Origin: JBBRMQ01 sp038230775
Lineage (GTDB): Bacteria; Acidobacteriota; Thermoanaerobaculia; Gp7-AA8
Reading direction: 5' to 3'
DNA length: 7,519 nt
Assembly (NCBI GenBank): GCA_038230775.1
Contig: JBBRMQ010000213.1
Coordinates: 1 to 7,519 of the forward strand
Each line of letters starts with the position of its first letter. Position 1 is the stretch's first letter. The position numbers and the translations under genes are program-made. This document shows positions 1-6,889 of this stretch, in pieces. Under the pieces are notes generated by a model that had not been told where the DNA came from, ran no database searches, and saw nothing but the letters and a program-made list of their open reading frames with translations.

Positions 1-1735
1 CTTCGCGATGCAGCGCGTCAACGCACATCAACTCGGCGAGCTCGAAGAAGTCCGCGACGCGTCCGGCCTTCTCCAGCGACTGGTTCGGCTCCTCGCCGAC
101 GCCGAGGACGCGGACATCGCGCCAGTACTGCTGGCGAAGGGCGCGGACCAGCGTGATCGCTTTTCGCAGACCTTCCGCGCTACGCGCCATGCCGCAGTAC
201 TCCCACATGATGTTTCCAAGCTGGCGATGGAACGAATCGACGCTGCGCGTGCCTTTCGCGCCAAGGAGTCGAGCGGTGATGTCGGCCACATTCTTTTCTG
301 CGGCCTGAAACTCGGGGCGGTCCGTCTTCACTTTGTTGTTCATCTGGCCGGCGAGGTAATCGCCGATCGTCACCGGAATCACGAAATAGCCGTCGGCGAG
401 ACCTTGCATCAGCGCGCTGGCGCCGAGCCGGTTCGCGCCGTGATCGGAGAAGTTGGCCTCGCCGATGACGTACAGACCGGGCACATTGCTCATGAGGTTG
501 TAGTCCACCCACAAACCGCCCATCGTGTAATGCGGCGCCGGATAAATCCGCATCGGCAGCTCATACGGATCCTCGGCCGTGATGTCGTGATACATCTCGA
601 AGAGGTTGCCGTAGCGTTCCTCGATGGTCTTGCGTCCGAGGCGCTGGATGGCGTCCTTGAAATCGAGATAGACGCCGCGGCCGCTCGTTCCGACGCCGCG
701 GCCTTCGTCGCACACTTCTTTTGCGGCGCGCGATGCGATGTCGCGCGGAGCCAGATTGCCGAAGCTCGGATACTTCCGTTCGAGGTAGTAATCGCGCTCC
801 GACTCAGGGATCTCCTGTGGACGCCGTTTGTCGGCCTGCTGTTTGGGAACCCAGATGCGACCGTCATTGCGCAGCGATTCCGACATCAGCGTCAGCTTCG
901 ACTGGAAATCGCCGGTTTGCGGGATGCAGGTGGGATGAATCTGCGTGTAACAGGGATTGGCAAAGTAGGCGCCCTTTCGGTGTGCGCGCCAGATCGCGGT
1001 GGCATTCGACGCTTTCGCATTGGTCGAGAGATAGAAAACGTTCGCATAGCCGCCGGTGCCGAGGACGACCGCGTCGCCAGCGTGGGACTCCACGGCGCCC
1101 GTCACCAGGTTGCGCGTGACGATGCCCTTCGCATGACCGTCGACGAGCACGACGTCGAGCATCTCGTGGCGCGCGAACATCTGCACGCGGCCAAGCGCGA
1201 TCTGCCGTTCTAACGCCTGAAAAGCGCCGAGCAGCAACTGTTGTCCCGTTTGACCGCGCGCATAAAACGTTCTCGAGACCTGAACGCCGCCAAACGAGCG
1301 ATTCTCGAGCAATCCGCCGTACTCGCGTGCGAGCGGAACGCCTTGCGCCACGGCCTGATCGATGATGTTGACCGACAGCTCGGCCAGCCGGTACACGTTC
1401 GATTCGCGGGATCGATAATCCCCGCCTTTCACCGTGTCATAGAAGAGGCGATAGATGCTGTCGCCGTCGTTCTGATAATTCTTCGCCGCGTTGATGCCAC
1501 CCTGCGCCGCAATCGAGTGCGCGCGGCGCGGCGAATCGTGAAACACGAAGCATTTGACGTTGTAGCCGAGCTCACCGAACGTCGCCGCCGCGGACGCTCC
1601 GGCCAGGCCGGCGCCGACCACGATGATGTCGTACTTGCGCTTGTTCGCCGGGTTGACGAGCTTGTAGTGCGCTTTCGCGTACTCCCATTTCTTCTCAATG
1701 GGACCGGCAGGACTCCTGCTCTCGAGATCACTCAT
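1..1735 (-). CDS. sdhA: Succinate dehydrogenase flavoprotein subunit SdhA (C-terminus cut by window edge)
   Basis: This is the FAD subunit of succinate:quinone oxidoreductase (complex II), which oxidises succinate to fumarate on the cytoplasmic face of the membrane. The minus-strand frame is open from an ATG at 1735 to base 1, giving 578 residues. By my estimate about 60 C-terminal residues lie outside. Visible motifs are the FAD-binding GAGLAG at residues 41-46; RRAHSIAAQGG with the expected covalent FAD ligand His73; the substrate-site His in IHPTCIP (His267); the catalytic Arg in APRDIASRAA (Arg331); His402 in PHYTMGG; and Arg436 in GANRLGAS. The NPCYTQIHPTC and MSESLRNDGRIWV segments, with MWEYCGMARS near residue 510, resemble the Bacillus/Bacteroidetes-type SdhA rather than the proteobacterial one. 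The ATG overlaps the sdhC stop as ATGA, so translation is probably coupled; a weak GGGGT lies 7 bases upstream. sdhB is expected next, off the left edge. Fumarate reductase of the same family is the only realistic alternative. Confidence 0.96.
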   Translation of the reverse strand, partial: MSDLESRSPAGPIEKKWEYAKAHYKLVNPANKRKYDIIVVGAGLAGASAAATFGELGYNVKCFVFHDSPRRAHSIAAQGGINAAKNYQNDGDSIYRLFYDTVKGGDYRSRESNVYRLAELSVNIIDQAVAQGVPLAREYGGLLENRSFGGVQVSRTFYARGQTGQQLLLGAFQALERQIALGRVQMFARHEMLDVVLVDGHAKGIVTRNLVTGAVESHAGDAVVLGTGGYANVFYLSTNAKASNATAIWRAHRKGAYFANPCYTQIHPTCIPQTGDFQSKLTLMSESLRNDGRIWVPKQQADKRRPQEIPESERDYYLERKYPSFGNLAPRDIASRAAKEVCDEGRGVGTSGRGVYLDFKDAIQRLGRKTIEERYGNLFEMYHDITAEDPYELPMRIYPAPHYTMGGLWVDYNLMSNVPGLYVIGEANFSDHGANRLGASALMQGLADGYFVIPVTIGDYLAGQMNNKVKTDRPEFQAAEKNVADITARLLGAKGTRSVDSFHRQLGNIMWEYCGMARSAEGLRKAITLVRALRQQYWRDVRVLGVGEEPNQSLEKAGRVADFFELAELMCVDALHRE

Positions 1736-2442
1736 CGAACGACCCCGATCAGAACGGCGATGGGAAAGGAGACGTTGGCCAGCGTGATGACGAGCGCGAA
1801 CGCCGTCGCGAACACCCGCCGCCACCCATTGAACCTCGGATGGTTCAGCCCGAGTGAATTGAACATGCTCCAGAGGCCGTGGTACAGGTGCAGACCGAGC
1901 GCGAGGTTCGCGATGATGTAGAACGCGCTCGCCCACCAGACCTGAAATCCGGAGACCACGTTGTGGTACGGATCGTTCTCGATGTAATTCGGATGTACGG
2001 TGCCGAAGGTGAGATGCAGCAGGTGGTAGATCACGAACAGGAGGATGATCACGCCGCCCCAGCGCATGGTCCTCGATGCGTACGACGCCGTGACGTAATC
2101 GCGATCCGCATAGCCGATCGGACGCGCCTTCCTGTTCATGATCGTGAGCTCGGTCGCTGCTTGAATGTGTAGCCACACGGCGACGACGAGGGCGAAACGC
2201 ACGACCCACAACAGGGTGCTGTTCGGCATCGCCGGCGCCCCCATCACGCGCAGCCACTTCGCGTATTCATTGAAGTGTTCGGCACCGAGGTACAGCTTCA
2301 GGTTGCCGAGCATGTGGGCGAAGATCCAGCCGAAGAGGAACACACCCGTCACGGCCATGACAGCCTTCTTTCCGATCGCCGATCGGTAGAAGGAGACGAA
2401 CCAGGAGGGGTTACGAGCTTCGGCGGGCGCTGCGGCAGTCAC
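1732..2442 (-). CDS. sdhC: Succinate dehydrogenase cytochrome b subunit (type B, di-haem)
   Basis: This 236-residue integral membrane anchor carries two b haems and the quinone site and holds SdhA/SdhB on the membrane. Five hydrophobic helices are visible at roughly residues 25-48, 77-98, 128-148, 168-192 and 210-233. Candidate haem ligands are His43 (FAHMLGN), His92 (VWLHIQA), His143 (YHLLHLTFG; His140 is nearby) and His185 (LGLHLYHGLW; His188 is nearby). This matches the four-His pattern of Wolinella FrdC-type cytochromes, with the same 49-residue step between the first two. One fused-type anchor and the gene order C-A(-B) mark a type B enzyme with no SdhD. The start is GTG at 2442: an in-frame stop lies 10-12 bases upstream, no earlier start is possible, and the next Met is residue 29, inside helix I. 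No Shine-Dalgarno is visible. The stop overlaps the sdhA ATG by four bases. Confidence 0.95.
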   Translation of the reverse strand: MTAAAPAEARNPSWFVSFYRSAIGKKAVMAVTGVFLFGWIFAHMLGNLKLYLGAEHFNEYAKWLRVMGAPAMPNSTLLWVVRFALVVAVWLHIQAATELTIMNRKARPIGYADRDYVTASYASRTMRWGGVIILLFVIYHLLHLTFGTVHPNYIENDPYHNVVSGFQVWWASAFYIIANLALGLHLYHGLWSMFNSLGLNHPRFNGWRRVFATAFALVITLANVSFPIAVLIGVVR

Positions 2443-2450
2443 CGCAGAAC

Positions 2451-2478
2451 ATCATAGCGATGAACGAACGATGGTCAA
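2451..2478 (-). promoter_or_regulatory. Probable sigma70-type promoter of sdhCA(B), apparently leaderless
   Basis: On the minus strand a TTGACC -35 box (2473-2478) and a TATGAT -10 box (2451-2456) are separated by 16 bases; each matches consensus at 5 of 6 positions. Counting seven bases on from the -10 box puts the transcript start near 2444, give or take two. The sdhC GTG is at 2442, so the leader would be 0-3 bases. This fits the lack of any Shine-Dalgarno before sdhC. The promoter lies in the 115-base gap after the AT-hook gene. It is predicted from sequence only. Confidence 0.6.
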
Positions 2479-2511
2479 GACTTGCGTCTCAGCGATCAGC
2501 ATGCCGCGAGT

Positions 2512-2538
2512 CGGCGAGCAGGTTGAATCTGCTCGCCG
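2512..2538 (-). terminator. Perfect 10-bp hairpin after the AT-hook gene, possible terminator
   Basis: CGGCGAGCAG (2512-2521) pairs exactly with CTGCTCGCCG (2529-2538) around a 7-base loop. It begins 19 bases past the TAG of the AT-hook gene, in its direction of transcription, and ends 33 bases before the -35 box of the sdhC promoter. This is the place expected for a terminator between two units. It has no following U tract on either strand, so it is not a classical intrinsic terminator. It could instead act as a 3' stability hairpin or be part of the neighbouring GCTCGC repeat. Confidence 0.4.
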
Positions 2539-2558
2539 CTCGCTGCTCGCCCGCTCGC
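2531..2558. repeat. Four close copies of GCTCGC
   Basis: GCTCGC occurs at 2531-2536, 2538-2543, 2545-2550 and 2553-2558, with 1-2 base spacers. An inverted copy (GCGAGC) lies at 2514-2519 in the left arm of the adjacent hairpin. The last copy runs into the stop codon of the AT-hook gene. The array lets the left hairpin arm pair with more than one partner. It is a small low-complexity repeat, not a recognised element. Confidence 0.5.
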
Positions 2559-3040
2559 TATTTGCGCAAGTATGTTTCCATCTCGCGAATCGCCGCCTCG
2601 CGGCTTTTCTCTTTCGCGATCTTCGAGAACTGCGCGCGACGCGCCGCTGGAATCTGACGGATGAGCCCGAGATAGCGACCCTGCAGCTGGCGCGAGGCGC
2701 GCTGCTCAGCTGTCAACGCGGCGCTCGGACGGCCGCGACGACGCTTGCGAGGAGCGGCTGATTCCGCACCGGCGGCGCGCTGCTTCGATCCCGATCCCGG
2801 AGGACGTCCCGGTCCGCGTTTGATCTTCTGTGCAACGGAAGAGATCGCATCGCCGGCGGCCGAGCGCAGCGACTGCAGCCGTTGCTCCAGGCTCTGGATT
2901 TCCTTGTGCATTTCGCCCACGTATCGATGCACGTCGGCGGAAGAAATGCGACGGTCACCGATGAGGCGACCAAGAACGTAGTGCGCCTGTCCATGAGACA
3001 GGTCGGCGGGGGTTGAGGATTGTTTGCGGGGTCTGGCCAA
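2558..3040 (-). CDS. Small basic hypothetical protein with two AT-hook-like motifs
   Basis: I do not recognise a named family for this 160-residue, Lys/Arg-rich protein. The N-terminal part (about 17-62) looks helical, with a coiled-coil-like stretch EIQSLEQRLQSLRS at 47-60. Two AT-hook-like cores follow: KRGPGRPPG (74-82) and RKRRRGRPS (98-106). The link between them is rich in Gly/Ala/Ser and probably flexible. The C-terminal part (110-160) is predicted helical and highly charged, ending METYLRK. AT-hooks bind the minor groove of AT-rich DNA, so a nucleoid-associated or regulatory role is a reasonable inference; RNA binding is also possible. There is no signal peptide or membrane segment. 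The start is TTG at 3040, chosen because AAGGAGGT (3047-3054) stands six bases upstream. It follows ahcY by 39 bases on the same strand and is probably co-transcribed with it. Confidence 0.8.
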   Translation of the reverse strand: MARPRKQSSTPADLSHGQAHYVLGRLIGDRRISSADVHRYVGEMHKEIQSLEQRLQSLRSAAGDAISSVAQKIKRGPGRPPGSGSKQRAAGAESAAPRKRRRGRPSAALTAEQRASRQLQGRYLGLIRQIPAARRAQFSKIAKEKSREAAIREMETYLRK

Positions 3041-3068
3041 GATGGCACCTCCTTACGAAGGTGCCATC
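3041..3068 (-). promoter_or_regulatory. Perfect inverted repeat that includes the Shine-Dalgarno of the AT-hook gene
   Basis: In the minus-strand transcript GATGGCACCT and AGGTGCCATC are exact reverse complements (10 bp) around the 8-base loop TCGTAAGG. The Shine-Dalgarno AAGGAGGT is half in the loop and half in the 3' arm, and the TTG start follows the stem directly. The hairpin starts 11 bases after the ahcY stop and has no U tract, so it is unlikely to be an intrinsic terminator. It could limit translation of the downstream gene. At the DNA level it could instead be a dyad operator. Confidence 0.6.
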
Positions 3069-3079
3069 ATAGCCTAACG

Positions 3080-4579
3080 CTAGTAACGGTATTGATCAGA
3101 TTTATAAGGACCGTCGACCGGAATGCCGAGGTATTTGGACTGATCGGGCGTCAATGAAGTCAATTCGACGCCCAGGTGCTCTAAGTGAAGGCGTGCGACT
3201 TCTTCGTCGAGCTTCTTGGGCAGCACATAGACTTCCTTCTTGTACTCCCCCTTGTTCTGCCACAGCGCAAGCTGCGCGAGCACCTGATTGGTGAACGATG
3301 CCGACATCACGAACGACGGATGGCCGGTCGCACAGCCCAGATTCAGCAGGCGGCCTTCGGCGAGAATCAGAACGCCGTGGCCGTCAGGAAACACCCACTC
3401 GTCGTACTGCGGCCTGATATTGACTCGCTTGATACCGGCTACCTTTTTCAAACCCGCCATATCGATTTCATTGTCGAAATGACCGATATTGCCGACGATG
3501 GCCTTGTTCTTCATCCGCGACATGTGTTCGGCAGTAATGATGTCCTTATTGCCGGTCGCTGTAATGAAAATGTCTGCGCGCTCCAGAACGCTGTCCAGAC
3601 GGACGACTTCGAAACCCTCCATCGACGCCTGCAGTGCGCAGATCGGATCGATCTCGGTTACAACGACGCGGGCGCCCTGGCCGCGCAATGCCTGCGCGCA
3701 GCCCTTGCCCACTTCGCCGAATCCGCAGACCACCGCCAGCTTGCCGGCGATCATCACGTCCGTCGCGCGATTGAGGCCGTCGATCACCGAGTGCCGGCAT
3801 CCGTAGATGTTGTCGAACTTCGACTTCGTCACCGAGTCGTTGACGTTGATCGCAGGGAACAGAAGCGAGCCGGACTCCATCATCTGATAGAGGCGGTGCA
3901 CGCCTGTTGTCGTCTCTTCCGAAACGCCCTTGATCTTCGCGGCGACGCGCGTCCAGCGCTGCGGATCGCGCGCGATCTCCTGGCGCAGCAGATCGAGAAT
4001 GACGCCCCACTCTTCGGGCTCGTCGCTGGGGTTGAATGAAGGAACGTGCTTCTTTCCTTCGTACTCCACGCCTTTATGCACGAGCAGCGTGGCGTCGCCG
4101 CCGTCATCGACAATGAGCGTCGGTCCGCCGCCGTCAGGCCACATCAGCGCTTCCGAGGTACACCACCAGTACTCCTCGAGCGTTTCGCCCTTCCATGCGA
4201 AGACCGGAAGCCCTTTCGGGTTCTCGATCGTGCCGCCGGTTTCGGGCCGGCCGACTACGACGGCGGCCGCGGCGTGGTCCTGCGTCGAGAAGATGTTGCA
4301 GCTCACCCAGCGGACGTCGGCGCCGAGAAGGTTGAGCGTCTCGATCAGAACGGCGGTCTGCACCGTCATATGCAGTGAGCCCATGACGCGCGCGCCGGTG
4401 AGCGGCTTCGACGATGAGAATTTCTCGCGAATGGCCATGAGGCCCGGCATCTCGTGCTCGGCCAGACGGATCTCGGAGCGGCCGAGGGTTGCCTCCCGAA
4501 GGTCACGAACCTTGAACGGCTCACGGCCCGCGGCGCGGGCGGCTTCAAATTGATGCGTGATTTCGAGTGTTGCAGTCAT
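3080..4579 (-). CDS. ahcY: Adenosylhomocysteinase (S-adenosyl-L-homocysteine hydrolase)
   Basis: This cytoplasmic NAD-dependent enzyme reversibly splits S-adenosylhomocysteine into adenosine and homocysteine, relieving product inhibition of methyltransferases. The 499-residue product is full length for the long bacterial form, with the extra segment at about 150-200 that shorter homologues lack. Substrate-site residues are His70 (SLHMTVQTAV), Asp159 (VDDGGD), Glu222 (SEETTTGVHR) and Lys252/Asp256/Asn257 (DSVTKSKFDNIYGC, with the conserved Cys261). The NAD Rossmann motif GFGEVGKG is at 286-293, TATGNKD at 340-346 and IGHFDNEID at 365-373. The C-terminus KSDQYRY is the usual cofactor-binding tail (normally K-x-x-x-YRY). 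The ATG at 4579 has GAGGAG (4591-4596) 11 bases upstream. The gene is divergent from the DPP IV gene and leads into the AT-hook gene. The intergenic leader is too short for an SAH riboswitch. Confidence 0.98.
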   Translation of the reverse strand: MTATLEITHQFEAARAAGREPFKVRDLREATLGRSEIRLAEHEMPGLMAIREKFSSSKPLTGARVMGSLHMTVQTAVLIETLNLLGADVRWVSCNIFSTQDHAAAAVVVGRPETGGTIENPKGLPVFAWKGETLEEYWWCTSEALMWPDGGGPTLIVDDGGDATLLVHKGVEYEGKKHVPSFNPSDEPEEWGVILDLLRQEIARDPQRWTRVAAKIKGVSEETTTGVHRLYQMMESGSLLFPAINVNDSVTKSKFDNIYGCRHSVIDGLNRATDVMIAGKLAVVCGFGEVGKGCAQALRGQGARVVVTEIDPICALQASMEGFEVVRLDSVLERADIFITATGNKDIITAEHMSRMKNKAIVGNIGHFDNEIDMAGLKKVAGIKRVNIRPQYDEWVFPDGHGVLILAEGRLLNLGCATGHPSFVMSASFTNQVLAQLALWQNKGEYKKEVYVLPKKLDEEVARLHLEHLGVELTSLTPDQSKYLGIPVDGPYKSDQYRY

Positions 4580-4600
4580 TCGATCTCAAACTCCTCAAGG

Positions 4601-4626
4601 TTGAAAGAAACGGGGGATTGTACACT
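4601..4626 (+). promoter_or_regulatory. Candidate promoter of the DPP IV gene, possibly leaderless
   Basis: TACACT (4621-4626) is a fair -10 box of the TANNNT type. It would place the transcript start near 4633, one base before the ATG at 4634. TTGAAA (4601-4606) looks like a -35 box, but its 14-base spacer is short. The only purine run upstream (GGGGGA, 4612-4617) is 16 bases from the ATG, too far to be a normal Shine-Dalgarno, which favours a leaderless message. The box overlaps the ahcY -10 by two bases on the other strand. Confidence 0.3.
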
Positions 4627-4645
4627 GCGCGCCATGATCCGACAG
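4617..4645 (-). promoter_or_regulatory. Candidate ahcY promoter
   Basis: The minus strand carries TACAAT (4617-4622), a 5/6 match to the -10 consensus. Seventeen bases upstream lies CTGTCG (4640-4645), a 3/6 match to the -35 consensus. The expected start near 4610 would give a leader of about 30 bases containing the GAGGAG ribosome site. The -35 falls inside the first codons of the divergent peptidase gene. The -10 is convincing and the -35 is weak. Confidence 0.45.
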
Positions 4646-6853
4646 GCTTCGATCGCGCTTCTTCTTCTCGCTCAAACTTCACTCGCACAACAGGTCCAGA
4701 CCGTGCCTCCCAAGCCCGCTCTTCGCGAGCTGACGCTGGAGAGCATCTACGATCCGAAAGATCGCGTCGCCTTCAGCGGCGCGGCCCAACCCGGGTTCGT
4801 CTGGCTCGACGACAAGACGGTGACGTGGCCGCGTACTGATGAGAAAGGCGACGTCGTCGAGCAGGTCATCCTGGATGCGGAAACGGGAAAGCGCAGCGTC
4901 TTATTCGACTCCACCAAACTACAGGCCGCCATCACCGCGGCCGGCATCGATGCGGGGGAGGCGAAGAAGCTGGCGCTCAGGAAAACCTGGACGTTCAGCC
5001 CCGACAAGCGAAGCCTTCTTCTCGATGTCAACGGCGACCTCTACCTGTACACACGTGAATCGAATACGTTGGGCCGCCTGACATCGTCCAAGGGCGAAGA
5101 AGCGGAAGCGGGATTCAGCCCGGATGGAAAATTCGTATCGTTCGTCCGCGACAACAACCTCTACGTCGTCGATCTCGCGGCGCGGCACGAGCGCCAGCTA
5201 ACAGCCGACGGCGACGACAACACGCTCAACGGAATCTTCGACTGGGTTTACCAGGAGGAGATCTACGGACGCGGCACGTTCCGGGCGTACTGGTGGAGCC
5301 CGGATTCCACGCGCATCGCGTTCCTGCGACTCGATGAACAGCCGGTGCACCGCTTCACGGTCGTCGATCACATTCCGTATCTGCAGAAACTGGAAGTCAC
5401 TCCCTACCCGAAGTCGGGTGATCCGAATCCAACTGCACGGCTTCTGACGGTTGCGTTGTCCGGTGGAGCGGCAACGGACATCCCGATCACCGGCAGCGAC
5501 ACATTGATCGTGAACGTGGACTGGACTCCGGATAGCAGCGCGGTCGTCTATCAAACACAGAACCGCGAACAGACGTGGCTCGATCTCAATCTCACAACGG
5601 TGCCGAATGGCTCTCCCACCACATTGATTCACGAGACCAGCAAAGCATGGGTCGACCGCGGTGAGAACCCGAAGTGGCTGAGCGACGGGAGCTTCCTGTG
5701 GCTGAGCGAGCGGAGCGGCTTCAAACACATCGATCACTACGGCCGCGACGGCGGACTGCGCCGTCACGTGACGAATGGCCCGTGGGAAGTGCGGGCGCTG
5801 CACGGCATCGACAAGAAGAACGAATGGATCTACTTCTCCGGCACCCAACGCTCCGTCCTCGGCACCGACATCTATCGCGTGCGCATGGACGGCACCGGCC
5901 TCACGCGGCTCTCCGAATCGGCAGGCCAGCACAATGCGACCTTCAATGAGTCGTTGACGTCCTATCTCGACTCGTGGAGCACGATCGAACGTCCGGCGCA
6001 GATTGCTTTGCACCGGGCCGACGGCTCGCAGGTTCGCGTCGTCGACGAGAATGCAGCACCCATGCTGCGCCAATACCGCGTGTCGAAACCGGAATTCGTG
6101 CAGGTGAAAGCGCGCGACGGATTTGTGATGGAAGCGATCATAATCCGGCCGCCGAACTTCGACCCTGCGAAAAAGTATCCGGTCTACGAGCACACGTACT
6201 CCGGACCGCACTCACAGCAAGTCCGCAATTCATGGAACTCCCGCGAATACGTCTGGTGGCAACTCCTGGCGCAGCGCGGAATCATCGTGTGGGTGCTCGA
6301 TAACCGCACGGCGAGCGGCAAGGGCGTGGAATCTGCGTGGCCGGTCTACAAGAATTTCGGTGAGCTCGAGTTGCGCGATCTCGAGGACGGATTGAAATGG
6401 CTCGAGTCGCAGCCCTACGTGGATGCATCACGCGTGATGCTGTACGGCTGGAGCTTCGGCGGATTCATGACGACCTACGCGCTGACGCACAGCACCATGT
6501 GGTCGGCGGGGATTGCCGGGGGCTCCGTCACCGACTGGCGCGATTACGACTCGGTTTACACCGAGCGTTACATGCTGATGCCCGAACACAACAAGGAAGG
6601 TTACGAGCATTCCGGGCCCCGATTCGCTGCCAAGAATCTGCACGGCAGCCTGATGCTGCTTCACGGCACGAACGACGACAACGTGCACCTGCAGAATACG
6701 ATTCAGCTCGCATACGAGCTGGAAAAGGCGGGCAAAGTCTTCCGCATGATGCTGTATCCGAAGTCGCGGCACGGCGTCATCGACACGGCGCTCGTCGCGC
6801 AGATGCGCGCGACGATGCTGCGCTTCATCGACGAGACGCTGCTGGCGCATTGA
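4634..6853 (+). CDS. Exported dipeptidyl peptidase IV-type serine peptidase (S9 family)
   Basis: The predicted product has 739 residues and should remove X-Pro/X-Ala dipeptides from peptide N-termini in the periplasm or outside the cell. A short signal peptide is visible: MIRQ, a Leu/Ala-rich core, and a likely cut after SLA at 18. A DPPIV_N beta-propeller (about 70-470) carries blade-like FSPD/SPDG repeats and the double-Glu motif DWVYQEEIY (Glu208/Glu209), which in DPP4 grips the substrate N-terminus. The C-terminal hydrolase (about 490-739) has the triad Ser607 (GWSFGG), Asp681 (HGTNDDNV) and His713 (SRHGV), the oxyanion Tyr522 (YSGP), and the pocket residues Trp635, Tyr638 and Tyr642 (WRDYDSVYTERY). 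The double Glu plus these residues favour DPP IV over other S9 peptidases. The frame stays open upstream to 4454, but that extension lies inside ahcY and would bury the signal peptide, so ATG 4634 is chosen. Confidence 0.93.
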   Translation: MIRQASIALLLLAQTSLAQQVQTVPPKPALRELTLESIYDPKDRVAFSGAAQPGFVWLDDKTVTWPRTDEKGDVVEQVILDAETGKRSVLFDSTKLQAAITAAGIDAGEAKKLALRKTWTFSPDKRSLLLDVNGDLYLYTRESNTLGRLTSSKGEEAEAGFSPDGKFVSFVRDNNLYVVDLAARHERQLTADGDDNTLNGIFDWVYQEEIYGRGTFRAYWWSPDSTRIAFLRLDEQPVHRFTVVDHIPYLQKLEVTPYPKSGDPNPTARLLTVALSGGAATDIPITGSDTLIVNVDWTPDSSAVVYQTQNREQTWLDLNLTTVPNGSPTTLIHETSKAWVDRGENPKWLSDGSFLWLSERSGFKHIDHYGRDGGLRRHVTNGPWEVRALHGIDKKNEWIYFSGTQRSVLGTDIYRVRMDGTGLTRLSESAGQHNATFNESLTSYLDSWSTIERPAQIALHRADGSQVRVVDENAAPMLRQYRVSKPEFVQVKARDGFVMEAIIIRPPNFDPAKKYPVYEHTYSGPHSQQVRNSWNSREYVWWQLLAQRGIIVWVLDNRTASGKGVESAWPVYKNFGELELRDLEDGLKWLESQPYVDASRVMLYGWSFGGFMTTYALTHSTMWSAGIAGGSVTDWRDYDSVYTERYMLMPEHNKEGYEHSGPRFAAKNLHGSLMLLHGTNDDNVHLQNTIQLAYELEKAGKVFRMMLYPKSRHGVIDTALVAQMRATMLRFIDETLLAH

Positions 6854-6889
6854 CCGAACACGAGACCCCTCACCCGGCCTTCGGCCATC

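Noticed and set aside
8..1213. A 401-codon plus-strand open frame opposite sdhA
   Set aside because: It is antisense to a fully conserved SdhA with intact FAD and active-site motifs. Its translation has no recognisable domain, and long antisense frames are expected in GC-rich coding DNA.
2713..3048. A 111-codon minus-strand frame starting GTG at 3048
   Set aside because: It overlaps the AT-hook gene in another frame. The Shine-Dalgarno (3047-3054) is spaced for TTG 3040 and covers this GTG itself.
3185..4039. A 284-codon plus-strand frame opposite ahcY
   Set aside because: It lies wholly within the conserved ahcY reading frame, with no ribosome site or recognisable domain.
4454..4633. A longer N-terminus for the DPP IV protein
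   Set aside because: The extra 60 residues overlap ahcY, have no family similarity, and would place a clear signal peptide in the interior.
4580..4633. An SAH riboswitch in front of ahcY
   Set aside because: The intergenic region is only 54 bases and the predicted leader about 30, too short for that aptamer. No matching fold is visible.
5198..6211. A 337-codon minus-strand frame opposite the DPP IV gene
   Set aside because: The plus-strand protein carries all family motifs through this stretch. The antisense product is Arg/Val-rich with no domain.
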